A stretch of DNA of 64,000 nucleotides from Marinitoga sp. 38H-ov (GCF_011057715.1 NZ_LNGH01000002.1:124001-188000); one strand, 5' to 3'; counted from the stretch's first letter, positions 51,713 through 61,884 are shown. Notes: generated by a model from the sequence alone, not told the origin. Numbers and translations are program-made.

Positions 51713-53702
51713 TTATGTCCCTCACAAATTTTTTTAAATATTCTCTTTCGTCAATATTATCATCAAGCTTTTTCAATTTTATTTCATTTAATATTTTCCC
51801 TATTTGTTTCCCATTTATACCTAAATTAATTAAATCCTTTCCAGATATATTTAATTTTAAATCTTTTATTTCTAATAGATATTTTTTATATAAAGATATA
51901 TTTTCTCCATCTATATATCCACCCAATGTAATTAATAATTCATTATCAAAATTCTCTACTAGTTTATATATATCAGATAATTTACTAAAATTACTTGATT
52001 TAATAATATAAATAACATTTTTTAATTTTTCAATATTATTTAAAAAATTTTTAGGAAGCCCATACTTTTCATATGAATACATAATAGCTTTATCAGTTTC
52101 ATTTAATAAATATGAATATAAAAATAAATGAAAATGCTTTATTTTATTTAAATATTCTGGAATGTTTTCATTTACCCACTCATAAAATTTTAATATTTTA
52201 TCATAATGTTTTATCTTATCAATTTTAAATTTTGAATATTTAAATAAATGATCTAAAATTTTTAGTTCGCCCATTTCGTTTAAAGATTCAATAATATTTT
52301 TCTCAGATAATATCTTTTCAAATTCCTCTCTTAATCTCATACCTGTTACTTTTTCAATGAAATTATTGTATACAGCATCTTTTAATAATTCTAAAGTACT
52401 ATTATCAATCTCAAAATTAAATCTTTTTTTAAACCTTATAGCCCTTAATATTCTTGTAGGATCTTCAATAAAGCTTAAATTATATAAAACTCTAATTATA
52501 CCTTTCTCAAGATCTCTCTTACATCCAAAAAAATCTAATAATACTCCAAATTCTTCAGCATTGAGTTTTATTGCCATAGCATTTATTGAAAAATCTCTCC
52601 TATATAAATCTTTTTTTATTGTACTTAATTCTACTTTTGGTAATTCAGCAGGTTTTTCATAATACTCTGTTCTCGCTGTTGCTATATCAATTCTAAAACC
52701 ATCTTTAAAAAATAATGATCCTGTATGAAATTCACTATGTTCTACAAATGTTGCTTTTAAATTTTTTGAAACATATTTTGCATATTTTAATCCATCACCT
52801 TCTACAACTATATCTATATCAAAATTTTTTCTTTCTAATAATAAATCTCTTACAAAACCTCCTACTAAATAAACTGGCATATTCAATTCAGTGCCATATA
52901 TACCTAATAATCTCAATAGATTCATATATTTAGGTTTGATTATTTTAACCATTTTTTTTAAAACATTATATTTGTGTAATTCCTCTTCATAATCAACAAT
53001 TATATTTGGTTTTGATCTATGGAAAATTTTACCCTTCAATATATCTGATCTAGTTATTATACCTACCAAAGTATTATTTTCATCAATTACTAAAACTCTT
53101 CCAATTCCATTTTCTAACATTTTCATTCTAATCTCTTCAATAGTTGATTTTGGAAAAACTGAAATTATATTTTTTGATATAAACTTTTTTACAGGGGATT
53201 TTGATAAACCGTGATTCATAGCTTTTTCAATATCTTTTCTAGTAATTAATCCAATAAGTTCATTATTATCGATTACTGGAAAACCATTATGCCCAGTTTG
53301 CATCATTAATCTATAAACTTTTTCAATAGACTCATCTGCTAATACAGTTCTAACAGGATACGACATTATATCTTTTGCTAAGATTACAGGGTCAAAATAA
53401 TTTTTTATATCATCAATTAAAGTACTAAGTAATAATTGAATATCTTTTTCATTTGATAAAAAGAAAAAAATATTATTTTTTCTTTTTATATTATACTTTC
53501 TGAAAATATCTAAAATATCAATTTTCCTTGAAGATAAATATACTTTTATATCATTTTCTACTTTGAATATAATTATTAAATCTGGAAAGTATGTATTATA
53601 TATATCTTCAAATATTTTTTCATTAATTTTATTTTCTGTAAAAGAAAAAAATATTTTATTATTATCTATTTTTATTATCTTCTTATTTTTTTCTAAATCC
53701 AC
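51705..53702 (-). CDS. tRNA nucleotidyltransferase/poly(A)-polymerase-family protein with CBS domains and a vestigial DHHA1 region
   Basis: The 665-residue protein has a remnant of a DHHA1 domain in residues 15-103, where the GGGGH motif is gone, then a CBS pair (about 112-225: DIMSYPVRTVLADESI; ISVFPKSTIEEI). A class II nucleotidyltransferase follows, with 'YLVGGFVRDLLL' (278-289), catalytic Asp295 and Asp297, and 'RRDFSINAMAI' and 'EDPTRILRAIRF'. Thermotoga relatives carry a full DHH-DHHA1 front end of about 300 residues, which is missing here. The enzyme probably adds A (or CCA) to tRNA ends. Confidence 0.88.
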   Translation of the reverse strand: MDLEKNKKIIKIDNNKIFFSFTENKINEKIFEDIYNTYFPDLIIIFKVENDIKVYLSSRKIDILDIFRKYNIKRKNNIFFFLSNEKDIQLLLSTLIDDIKNYFDPVILAKDIMSYPVRTVLADESIEKVYRLMMQTGHNGFPVIDNNELIGLITRKDIEKAMNHGLSKSPVKKFISKNIISVFPKSTIEEIRMKMLENGIGRVLVIDENNTLVGIITRSDILKGKIFHRSKPNIIVDYEEELHKYNVLKKMVKIIKPKYMNLLRLLGIYGTELNMPVYLVGGFVRDLLLERKNFDIDIVVEGDGLKYAKYVSKNLKATFVEHSEFHTGSLFFKDGFRIDIATARTEYYEKPAELPKVELSTIKKDLYRRDFSINAMAIKLNAEEFGVLLDFFGCKRDLEKGIIRVLYNLSFIEDPTRILRAIRFKKRFNFEIDNSTLELLKDAVYNNFIEKVTGMRLREEFEKILSEKNIIESLNEMGELKILDHLFKYSKFKIDKIKHYDKILKFYEWVNENIPEYLNKIKHFHLFLYSYLLNETDKAIMYSYEKYGLPKNFLNNIEKLKNVIYIIKSSNFSKLSDIYKLVENFDNELLITLGGYIDGENISLYKKYLLEIKDLKLNISGKDLINLGINGKQIGKILNEIKLKKLDDNIDEREYLKKFVRDINE

Positions 53703-53768
53703 TTTACCACTCTTTTCATTGAACTTTTTAAAAAATATATATTCTAAATATATAAAGGATTGGTTAAT

Positions 53769-54272
53769 ATGAAAATAAACCTTGATAACCCAATTTTAGG
53801 ATATAAGCTTGATCCCGGAGAACCAGGAATAGCATCATCTTCCCCAGCTTCTTTAAGTATTATTAGAGTATTATCTCAAGAAACAGGAAATTTAATAGCT
53901 TTTAAAAAACAAGCCGCCGTTGAAGGAGGATATGTTATTTATAGTAAAATTTCTCTAGATATGCAAAAAAGAGGTGCTTTTTTAGCTGCAGTTGCTGGAA
54001 AAACCGAGGTTAAGATAGCTTATAATGAAAAAAATAAAGAAATTATTTCTGATAACCAATCAAATAATTCAGAAAATAAAATTAAGGATCTAGAGAATTT
54101 AATCAAGAAATTAAAAAGTTTCATGACTAATGAAGATGATCCAATTATAAAAAAAGAATTAAAAAATAAAATTAATATTTTAGAATCTCAACTATTATTA
54201 TTAAAATTAGGAAATAATATAAATAATCAAAATGAATTAATACTTGGTATGATTTTTACTGCTTATTTTTAA
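53769..54272 (+). CDS. Protein of unknown function
   Basis: I use ATG 53769 rather than the TTG at 53760. The 167-residue protein has a glycine/serine-rich N-terminal half (LDPGEPGIASSSPASLSIIRVLSQETGNLIAF pattern) and a coiled-coil C-terminal half (about 95-150, KIKDLENLIKKLKSF pattern) ending in a hydrophobic tip. No family is recognised. It is the only plus-strand gene between two minus-strand operons, and its last 17 bases overlap the ComFB-like gene. Confidence 0.65.
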   Translation: MKINLDNPILGYKLDPGEPGIASSSPASLSIIRVLSQETGNLIAFKKQAAVEGGYVIYSKISLDMQKRGAFLAAVAGKTEVKIAYNEKNKEIISDNQSNNSENKIKDLENLIKKLKSFMTNEDDPIIKKELKNKINILESQLLLLKLGNNINNQNELILGMIFTAYF

Positions 54273-54621
54273 TGTCATCAAAATGTTTTTCAAGATCATC
54301 AACATCCATTTTTAAATCTTTATAAATTGACTCTTCTTTTGGATGTGATGGATTTTCCTTTATTTTTTCCATAGATTTTAAAACTTCCGATAAAACCTCT
54401 GCTCTTAACTGGAATGTATAAGTTTCTAATTCAGAAAAAATTCTACCTTTTTCAGAAACAACATATTTTGGATGCAAATTATTTAAAGATAAAGCAATTA
54501 CATCAGCTTTACATCTATCACATATGCAAATTTCAATATTTGGCATGTTAAACATTTCATTTGTAATCTCTTCTACTATCTCCTCCATCACATTAAAAAT
54601 ATGATATTTTTCAATAATCAT
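54256..54621 (-). CDS. ComFB-like protein
   Basis: The 121-residue protein has 'NVMEEIVEEITNEMFN' and the cysteine motif 'ICICDRCKADVIALSLNNLHPKYVVSEKG', which match the late-competence ComFB family; some ComFB proteins bind cyclic dinucleotides. The ATG ending at 54621 follows GGAAGGTG and starts one base after the rsmD stop. The C-terminal 35 residues are charged and helical. Confidence 0.83.
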   Translation of the reverse strand: MIIEKYHIFNVMEEIVEEITNEMFNMPNIEICICDRCKADVIALSLNNLHPKYVVSEKGRIFSELETYTFQLRAEVLSEVLKSMEKIKENPSHPKEESIYKDLKMDVDDLEKHFDDIKNKQ

Positions 54622-54622
54622 T

Positions 54623-55171
54623 TCAGTCACCTTCCTTTGTATAGAGAGATAATATTATATCACCATAATTATATTCTTTATATTTTATTAAATTATTATA
54701 TTTTTCTTTTAATAATTCTCTTTTAGAATGTTCAACAATTATTAATATATTTTCATCATAAATTTTATTATTTTCAGAAATTTTTATTAAAGCTTCTTCT
54801 GCTAATCCCATTTGAAAAGGTGGATCCATAAATATTATATCGTATTTTTCATTTAATTTTTCAATACTTTTTCTAAAATCCGAACATATTAATTTTATCC
54901 TATCTTTCACCCCTAAAAGATTTGCATTTTTTATTATAGTTGAACAAGCTTTTTTAGATGTTTCAATAATTGTCGAATGTATTGCACCTGAACTTAAAAA
55001 TTCAAAAGAAACTGAACCAGAACCACCAAAAATTTCTAAAGTATTCATATCACTAACATCAACTATATTTAATATTGCTCTTCTAACATTAGCAGGTGTA
55101 TATCTTGTTCTTTTATCTGGGACTATATTTATCTTTCTTCCTTTTAAATAACCATTTTCAATTATTAACAC
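54623..55171 (-). CDS. rsmD: 16S rRNA m2G966 methyltransferase
   Basis: The 182-residue protein has the RsmD opening 'GYLKGRKINIVPDKRTRYTPANVRRAILNIV', a SAM motif 'NTLEIFGGSGSVSFEFLSSGA' and the catalytic 'IIFMDPPFQMGLAEEAL' (DPPF). It methylates the guanine N2 in 16S rRNA helix 31. It follows recG by 16 bases. Confidence 0.92.
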   Translation of the reverse strand: MLIIENGYLKGRKINIVPDKRTRYTPANVRRAILNIVDVSDMNTLEIFGGSGSVSFEFLSSGAIHSTIIETSKKACSTIIKNANLLGVKDRIKLICSDFRKSIEKLNEKYDIIFMDPPFQMGLAEEALIKISENNKIYDENILIIVEHSKRELLKEKYNNLIKYKEYNYGDIILSLYTKEGD

Positions 55172-55187
55172 AATATCACCACACTTT

Positions 55188-57530
55188 TTAAGCTTCTAAC
55201 ATTTTTAATTTCTTTCCATATCTATTATATATTTCATTTTTTAAATTTATATGATTTTCTAAATTTGGGTCTTCTTTTAATATTTCTTCTGCATCTTTTC
55301 TTGCTTTAGATATTAATTCAGGATCATTTAAAATATCTATAAATTGAAAATCTGGTAAACCATGTTGTTCTGTACCAAAAAATTTCCCTGGCCCTCTCCA
55401 TTCTAAATCAATTTCAGAAACCTCAAAACCATTGTTAGTATTAGCAAATTTACGCAATTTTTCTTTTGTGTCTCCTGAAGTATTTTGACTAATAACCAAA
55501 AAACAATATGCTTGTTTTTTACTTCTACCTACTCTTCCTCTTAATTGGTGTAACTGTGATAATCCAAACCTTTCAGCATGTTCTATAACCATTACTGTAG
55601 CATCAGGTATATCAACTCCTACTTCAATAACTGTTGTAGAAACTAAAACCGAAAATTCTTTATTACTAAACTTTTCCATTACAGAATTTTTTTCATCAGG
55701 GGTCATTTTGCCATGTAAAAGTCCTACTCCATAATCTTTAAATTTGTTATTTAATATTTCATACATTTCAGTAGCTGCTTTCAAATCTAAAACTTCAGAT
55801 TCATCAATTAAAGGATAAACAAAAAAAGCTTGATTCCCATTTTTTAATTCATTCTCTATAAATTTATAGATTTCATTTATTTTATGTTCATTCACTAAAA
55901 CTGTCTTTATTTTTTTTCTTCCTGCAGGCATTTCATTTATTACTGTTACGTCCAAATCTCCATACAATGTCATAGCTAATGTTCTAGGAATTGGTGTTGC
56001 TGTCATAAATAATGTATCAGGCATTTTACTTTTACTAATTAAAGCTAATCTTTGTTTTACACCAAATCTATGTTGTTCATCTATTACCACTAATCCCAGA
56101 TTATTAAACATAACATCATCTTGTATCAATGCATGTGTGCCTATTAAAATGTCAATCTCATTATTTAAAAGTTTTTCCTTAATTACTTTTTTTTCAGAAT
56201 TTTTAGTTTCACCTAATAATAATTCTACATTTATATTTAATTTTTCCATATCCTTTTTAATCTTATTATATTGCTGTTTCGCTAAAACTGATGTTGGAAC
56301 CATTATTGCTCCTTGAAATCCACTTTCATAATTATCTATTAAAGCTATTTCAGAAACAACCGTTTTACCAGAACCAACATCTCCTTGTAATAATCTATTC
56401 ATTGGTGTATTTTTTCTCATATCTTCTCTAATTTCATTATATGCTTTTATCTGGGAATTTGTAAGTTTAAAAGGCAAAGAATCTATAAATTTATTAGCTA
56501 ATTCTCCTAAAATATTTTTCGCATATCCATCTCTTGATTGTATTTTTTGTTTTTGAATCAAAACAGAAAATTCAAATAAAAATATTTCTTCATATTTTAG
56601 TCCTTCTTTTGCTTTATTTAAATGGTAGTAACTTTTAGGAAAATGAATACCTTTTATTCTTTTTGGAAATTCTAAAATATCATATTTTTCCATTATATTT
56701 TTTGGTAAAAACTCTTCTTTTTTATTTGCATATTGAATAGTTTCTGAAAGAATAACCCTCATATTATTTTGATATAATCCTTTTTTTAACGGATATACTG
56801 GTAAAATTCCTTGTTTTATTTCATTTTCATTTGTTATAACTTGAAAATCTGGATTTTTCATTTGTTTTCTACCAAACTCAATTTCAACAATACCGTATAC
56901 AGCTACTTTCATGCCAACTTGCAAAAATTTTTTTATATAATCTTGATTAAACCATGTCAATATAATAACTGAATTATTTTTATCCTCTAAAGCATAAGAT
57001 AGAATTTTTAAATTACCAGTTTTCCGTTCTTCGTAATTTACAATATTACCTACAATTAAGCATGTTTGTCCATGATAACATTCTGAAATTAATTTAATTT
57101 CTCGCCTATCTTCATAATTTCTTGGTAAAAAATAAAAACTATCTTCAATATTATTTATTCCCAAATTTCTAAATAAAATTGCTCTTTTATTCCCTACTCC
57201 TTTAATGTATTTAATATCTGTCTTTAAAGGTAAATCTTTATATGGCATATCAGGTTTATCAATTAAAAATTCATCTTTTAATTTTTTTATTAGATCAAAT
57301 CCCATCTTTATCCTTTTAATAGCTCTTTCTTCTGATATTTTATCTAAAGGTTTATAATATGCCAAAAAGGAGCCTATTTTTTCTTTTAGGCCCTTTTCTT
57401 TTTCAATAATATTATAATTTTCTCTGCAAAAATTATATATTTCTGTAAAAAAACTTTTTTGAGATATTTTTTTTGATATACCCAAATTAAATAAATATTC
57501 TATTTCATTAAAAAAATCTTCAAGATGCAT
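55188..57530 (-). CDS. recG: ATP-dependent DNA helicase RecG
   Basis: The 780-residue protein has an N-terminal helical region of about 100 residues as in Thermotoga RecG. A wedge OB domain follows (IKYIKGVGNKRAILFRNLGI; about 160-260). Next come SF2 motifs: Walker A 'LLQGDVGSGKTVVSEIAL', 'VIDEQHRFGVKQR', 'TATPIPRTLAM', 'HGKMTPDEKNSVMEKFSN', 'VIEVGVDIPDATVMVIEHAERFGLSQLHQLRGRVGRS' and the C-terminal TRG motif region. It remodels stalled forks. ATG overlaps the DegV stop by one base. Confidence 0.96.
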   Translation of the reverse strand: MHLEDFFNEIEYLFNLGISKKISQKSFFTEIYNFCRENYNIIEKEKGLKEKIGSFLAYYKPLDKISEERAIKRIKMGFDLIKKLKDEFLIDKPDMPYKDLPLKTDIKYIKGVGNKRAILFRNLGINNIEDSFYFLPRNYEDRREIKLISECYHGQTCLIVGNIVNYEERKTGNLKILSYALEDKNNSVIILTWFNQDYIKKFLQVGMKVAVYGIVEIEFGRKQMKNPDFQVITNENEIKQGILPVYPLKKGLYQNNMRVILSETIQYANKKEEFLPKNIMEKYDILEFPKRIKGIHFPKSYYHLNKAKEGLKYEEIFLFEFSVLIQKQKIQSRDGYAKNILGELANKFIDSLPFKLTNSQIKAYNEIREDMRKNTPMNRLLQGDVGSGKTVVSEIALIDNYESGFQGAIMVPTSVLAKQQYNKIKKDMEKLNINVELLLGETKNSEKKVIKEKLLNNEIDILIGTHALIQDDVMFNNLGLVVIDEQHRFGVKQRLALISKSKMPDTLFMTATPIPRTLAMTLYGDLDVTVINEMPAGRKKIKTVLVNEHKINEIYKFIENELKNGNQAFFVYPLIDESEVLDLKAATEMYEILNNKFKDYGVGLLHGKMTPDEKNSVMEKFSNKEFSVLVSTTVIEVGVDIPDATVMVIEHAERFGLSQLHQLRGRVGRSKKQAYCFLVISQNTSGDTKEKLRKFANTNNGFEVSEIDLEWRGPGKFFGTEQHGLPDFQFIDILNDPELISKARKDAEEILKEDPNLENHINLKNEIYNRYGKKLKMLEA

Positions 57531-58405
57531 TATATAGGATTTTCCTCCCCATACACAGCTAAACCAAATACTTCAGGACCACTATGACAAGCAACTGTTG
57601 GCCAAATTCTTCCCTCAATTAATTCATAGTTATAATTTAATTTTTGAAATTTCTCCATGAACATATTAAATACAGCATCTTCCTGTTCTTTGTTTTTCTC
57701 AAATCCATGTACTTTATATATCTTTACATTATATGGTCTATTTTTAATAAATTCATACGCGTTATCAGCCATGACATTTAACGCCTTATTAATACCTCTA
57801 ACTTTTGTAAGAGGATAAATTTCACCATCTTCTACAGATAAAACAGGTACAATCTTCAATAATGTACCAGCCATACCAGCAGCTTTACCAATTCTTCCAT
57901 TTTTAATTAAATACTTTAATGTAGGTACTGTAAATTCCATAAATGTATTTTCTATAATTTTTGGAATATTCTTTTCAATTTCTTCAAAAGTTTTATTTTC
58001 ATCTTCTAATAATTCTACTATTCTTCTTGCAACAAAAGAAGCACCAATTGAAACCATTTTAGTATCAACGATTTTTACATCCAATTTTAACATATTTTTA
58101 GCCATTTGTGCTGTATTATACAACCCTGACATTTTAGATGAAAAATGAATATCTATAATTTCATCAAACCCTTCTTCTTTCAATCCTTCATATATATTCA
58201 TTATTTCTTTTAATGATGGTTGAGCAGTATAAATATCATCGGCACCTTTTACAATTTCATAAAATTCTTCTTTAAATAAATCAATCCCATCAGTATATTC
58301 TTTACCATCTATATATACCTTCATACCCATAAATTTTAAATTATATTTACTAATCCATTCAGGTGTTGGAGCACAACCAGAATCTACTATAATAGCTCTT
58401 TTCAT
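57530..58405 (-). CDS. DegV family fatty-acid-binding protein
   Basis: I start at the ATG ending at 58405 after GAGGAGG. The 291-residue protein has the DegV opening 'IIVDSGCAPTPEWISKYNL', 'IDIHFSSKMSGLYNTAQMA', 'VDTKMVSIGASF' and 'KYLIKNGRIGKAAGMAGTLLKIVPVLSVEDGEI'. DegV/FakB proteins hold a fatty acid for phosphorylation by FakA. No fakA is seen here. Confidence 0.92.
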   Translation of the reverse strand: MKRAIIVDSGCAPTPEWISKYNLKFMGMKVYIDGKEYTDGIDLFKEEFYEIVKGADDIYTAQPSLKEIMNIYEGLKEEGFDEIIDIHFSSKMSGLYNTAQMAKNMLKLDVKIVDTKMVSIGASFVARRIVELLEDENKTFEEIEKNIPKIIENTFMEFTVPTLKYLIKNGRIGKAAGMAGTLLKIVPVLSVEDGEIYPLTKVRGINKALNVMADNAYEFIKNRPYNVKIYKVHGFEKNKEQEDAVFNMFMEKFQKLNYNYELIEGRIWPTVACHSGPEVFGLAVYGEENPI

Positions 58406-58406
58406 T

Positions 58407-58655
58407 TTACTCCTCCTCAACTATAATTTCATTTCCATTTCTTTTAAAAATCAACCCATTTAATTCAACATTTTTCACATCTGGATGTTTAGACATAAAA
58501 ATAATCAATTTATCATAAAATCTAGTTTTCATATATACATCATATATAGAATACTTTGATTCTATTGATTCCATATTTTTAAATTTTAAATAAACATAAA
58601 ATGTTATTGAATTCAACAATATAACTATTATCAATAATATACTTGCTATTCTCAT
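58407..58655 (-). CDS. Small membrane-anchored protein of unknown function
   Basis: The 82-residue protein has one N-terminal helix (residues 3-22) and a short charged outer part. It overlaps the O-antigen-ligase-like gene by four bases and ends one base before the DegV start, so it is co-translated. No family is recognised. Confidence 0.62.
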   Translation of the reverse strand: MRIASILLIIVILLNSITFYVYLKFKNMESIESKYSIYDVYMKTRFYDKLIIFMSKHPDVKNVELNGLIFKRNGNEIIVEEE

Positions 58656-61276
58656 TTTAAAAATTTATAGACATTAATAAAAGTTTCTACTCTATCTCTA
58701 TATATATAGTCAGGATTCTTTTCTAAATAATCAACATAATAATTATATAATTCTTTGTAATTTTCTATTATATTATTAGCAAATCTATTTGCTAAATCTT
58801 CTTTTGATATAGATTTTAGGTGAAAATATAAATCTTCAAAAAATTCAAATGATTTATCTGGAATACCTCTAAATTTTTTTGCCATATAGTAATCTGCTTT
58901 AGCTTCTTTTTTAGATATTTCTAATACATTTTCTACTGTTTTTTCATATCCCAAATATTCGTTAAAGTTAAACATTATTTTCATATATTCTGTATATATA
59001 TCTTCCCATTCAGGAAATCTATTCCAACCACCAGGCAATATATATATTGCTTTTTCATACCAATGAACAAAATCATTATAATATTTTTCTTTTAATATAT
59101 TTATTTCTTTTATAACTTTTTCATTACTTGAAAAATATTTTTCAATATTTGTAAGATTTTGGAAAAGTAATACATTTAATTTAGATATAAGTCTATATGC
59201 ATTTTTTTCATTAAATGAAACATAGTTGCTTTCCAATTGATCTATTTCATCTTGAATAGATTGAATATATGCCAATGCCTGCAATAATTGATTATTATCT
59301 TCGTTTTTTAATAATTCATATAATTCTTTTATATCGTCTCTAATTTTTTTCCTACTAAATGGCATGAGATCCATAGATCCTTCAAATTCATTTAACATAT
59401 ATTTGTATTCAAATGTTTTCATATCCATATATTTTTCTAAATTATTATATTCTAATTCCATTAATCTATATGGAGTTTTTGCCATTAATTGAGCTAAATA
59501 AAAACCAGATTTGCCAAAAGCAGGATTTGAATCTAAAGATTTAATGAAATATTCCTTAGCCCTTTTATATGATTCAAAAGCTTTATTTTCATAATCAACT
59601 TTAGCAGATAAATATTTTTGTTTTTGTTCTTCTAAATTTTTTATTTCATTTGAAACTTTTTGTAAATCTAATGGATTTGTTATTTTTAAACTTTTATACT
59701 CATTAATTTTAGATTCTATTTGCTTAATTACGTTAGGTATTTGATTTTTTACAATATTTTCATATGCATCTATTTTCATATATTCTTCATTACCTTTTTT
59801 AAAATAAATCTCAGCAGCTGTAGATTGAATTTTTAAATAAGAAACTACAATTCCTAGTAAGATAAATATAACAAATATACTTTTCATTGTATTTTTACTA
59901 ATATTAATTTTTCTAGTATCTCCAAATTGTTCAGATACAGCTACTGAAATAATAAATAATGCTGACATAATGTTAGGATGCAAATGCATTGGAAATTCTG
60001 TAAAAGAATGAACTGCAACTATTGTTAAACTCCATGCAAACAAATTAAACATTAATAGTTTATCAAAATCAGAAATTTTAAACACTCTTTTTAAATATAT
60101 AGTAATAAGTCCAAATAATAACAATATAATAGAAACAAACCCTATAATACCAGTTTCTCCTAAAACTTGTAAATAATCATTATGTGCTCTTTTAAAATTA
60201 TTCCAAGCATAATAAAATTTTTCTGGGTTTCTTGCTTGTATATCCCCCATATATCTTACTGCATATACAGGATATGTACCAATTCCACCACCAATTATTC
60301 TATTTTCTATATGATTTGGATCTTTCCATTGTTCTACTGAAGCTAACCAAGATAAAGTTCTTTCATCCCAAGATGAAACAGAAGACATTGCTTGAAATCT
60401 TTTCGATGCAACAACTTCTCCACCTTTATTAAAAGGTGATGGAATATTAAACATTATTAATAAGAAGGAAATTATTATAATTATTAAAATTAACGGAATT
60501 AAAAAGTTTTTTGATTTCGAATATTTTTTATTATCTTTATTTTTTAAAACACTTATAACAAAAAATAAAGTAAAAATTATCATTCCTAAAAAGAAGGATA
60601 AATATATTGAACGCGTTTGAGCAAATAGAAGTACCCAAAACATAACAAATACTGAAACGATGGCAAATATTTTTTTATATAAATTTGATCTTTTAGAAAG
60701 AGCAAAATATATCCCTATAGGAATCATTTGTCCCATATAATCAGAAACAAAATTAGGATTACCAATTGTAGTTCTCAAAGTTATTCTTTGAGATGGATCA
60801 CCATATTTACCAAAAAATAAATCATATCCAAAAAATTTATTTAATAATCCGTCAAAACCAATTATAAATCCAGTTATTAAAAAAACAAACAATGCTGATT
60901 CAATATAATCAAATTTTTTTCCAAACCTATTAGTTAAAATATATGAAACCAAAACAATTATTAATGTGTATAATGAAACTTCAAAAGAATATCTAAAATA
61001 ATATTTATTCTGCAAAAAAACACTAATTAAAGAAAAAAGTGTTGCTAAACCAAAAAATGAAAAATAAATATGATTTAATGAATAATTAATTTCATAATTT
61101 TTATTTTGAATTTTATAAAAATAATAAAAAAACATACCTGTATAAAATATTGAAAAAACTAAATGTTTTTGAGTGGAATACTCATAAACCCAACTTGGAA
61201 TCATTAAAAAAGGTAATAACAAAAAAAACAATCCCATTAATAAAATATCCTTAGGATATTTAGATATTTTTTCCAT
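58652..61276 (-). CDS. O-antigen ligase-like membrane protein with a long C-terminal helical region
   Basis: The 874-residue protein has about 12 membrane helices in residues 1-480 with the Wzy/WaaL-type loop 'RAHNDYLQVLGETGIIGFVSI' and the arginine-rich 'RIIGGGIGTYPVYAVRYMG' before it. The last 390 residues are soluble, helical and repeat-like (coiled coil about 505-570, TPR-like later). Family members polymerise or ligate surface glycans. This form may also scaffold partners through its tail. Its operon otherwise holds unrelated genes (degV, recG, rsmD). Confidence 0.85.
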   Translation of the reverse strand: MEKISKYPKDILLMGLFFLLLPFLMIPSWVYEYSTQKHLVFSIFYTGMFFYYFYKIQNKNYEINYSLNHIYFSFFGLATLFSLISVFLQNKYYFRYSFEVSLYTLIIVLVSYILTNRFGKKFDYIESALFVFLITGFIIGFDGLLNKFFGYDLFFGKYGDPSQRITLRTTIGNPNFVSDYMGQMIPIGIYFALSKRSNLYKKIFAIVSVFVMFWVLLFAQTRSIYLSFFLGMIIFTLFFVISVLKNKDNKKYSKSKNFLIPLILIIIIISFLLIMFNIPSPFNKGGEVVASKRFQAMSSVSSWDERTLSWLASVEQWKDPNHIENRIIGGGIGTYPVYAVRYMGDIQARNPEKFYYAWNNFKRAHNDYLQVLGETGIIGFVSIILLLFGLITIYLKRVFKISDFDKLLMFNLFAWSLTIVAVHSFTEFPMHLHPNIMSALFIISVAVSEQFGDTRKINISKNTMKSIFVIFILLGIVVSYLKIQSTAAEIYFKKGNEEYMKIDAYENIVKNQIPNVIKQIESKINEYKSLKITNPLDLQKVSNEIKNLEEQKQKYLSAKVDYENKAFESYKRAKEYFIKSLDSNPAFGKSGFYLAQLMAKTPYRLMELEYNNLEKYMDMKTFEYKYMLNEFEGSMDLMPFSRKKIRDDIKELYELLKNEDNNQLLQALAYIQSIQDEIDQLESNYVSFNEKNAYRLISKLNVLLFQNLTNIEKYFSSNEKVIKEINILKEKYYNDFVHWYEKAIYILPGGWNRFPEWEDIYTEYMKIMFNFNEYLGYEKTVENVLEISKKEAKADYYMAKKFRGIPDKSFEFFEDLYFHLKSISKEDLANRFANNIIENYKELYNYYVDYLEKNPDYIYRDRVETFINVYKFLK

Positions 61277-61357
61277 AACCTACCTCCTCCATATTCTTTC
61301 TAATATATCATACCACAAAATTTTTATTTAGCAAACGAAATTATAATAAAAATACGT

Positions 61358-61385
61358 TATAATATAAATATACAAAATACTGTAT
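61358..61385 (+). promoter_or_regulatory. csoR promoter -10 with a small dyad
   Basis: TATAAT at 61358-61363 precedes a short dyad ATACA (61370-61374) and TGTAT (61381-61385) that runs up to the GGAGGG site. Such a place suits a repressor site. The gap 61277-61397 also faces the divergent O-antigen-ligase-like gene. Confidence 0.45.
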
Positions 61386-61397
61386 GGAGGGATTTAA

Positions 61398-61691
61398 ATG
61401 GATATGCATAAACATCATGTAAAACATAACAAATCTTTAAATGTTTTAAAAACAGCAAAAGGACAAGTTGAAGCAGTGATTAAAATGGTTGAAGATAATA
61501 GATATTGTATTGATATTTCAAAACAAATTCTTGCTTCTATCTCATTATTAAAAAAAGCTAACTCTCAAATTTTAAAAGAGCACCTTGAAACTTGTGTTAG
61601 AGAAGCTGCTTATTCAAAAGAAGTTTCGGAAATTGAAAGTAAAATAAAAGAGTTAGAAAATATTATTGAATATATCAATAAAACATTATAG
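61398..61691 (+). CDS. csoR: CsoR/FrmR-family metal-sensing repressor
   Basis: The 97-residue all-helical protein has Cys37, His62 and Cys66 at the exact positions of the copper(I) ligands of CsoR. The N-terminus is His-rich (MDMHKHHVKH). CsoR represses copper-efflux genes until copper binds. No copper exporter is adjacent; the next genes are for ferrous iron uptake, so the target is either itself or elsewhere. A nickel or other thiol-reactive sensor cannot be excluded. Confidence 0.87.
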   Translation: MDMHKHHVKHNKSLNVLKTAKGQVEAVIKMVEDNRYCIDISKQILASISLLKKANSQILKEHLETCVREAAYSKEVSEIESKIKELENIIEYINKTL

Positions 61692-61884
61692 TTAATTTAT
61701 ATATTAATCATGATTTTTTAAATAAAAAAATATAATATTTTCTTTAAATTTTATTACTTTTTTTATTATATAAAATATCAAGTAATCATATTTTTTTATT
61801 TAACCATTTAGCTTTTAACAATTCTCATGTAAAATATATAATGAAAAATATCACTAACAGAAATGGAATAATAAGGAGGATGCC
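61692..61884 (+). promoter_or_regulatory. feo operon upstream region
   Basis: TTAACA (61815-61820) and TATAAT (61837-61842) with a 16-base spacer form the likely feo promoter, about 30 bases before the AGGAGG site. I see no clear Fur- or DtxR-type dyad and no hairpin strong enough to end csoR; the rest is A/T-rich with nothing recognisable. Confidence 0.5.
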
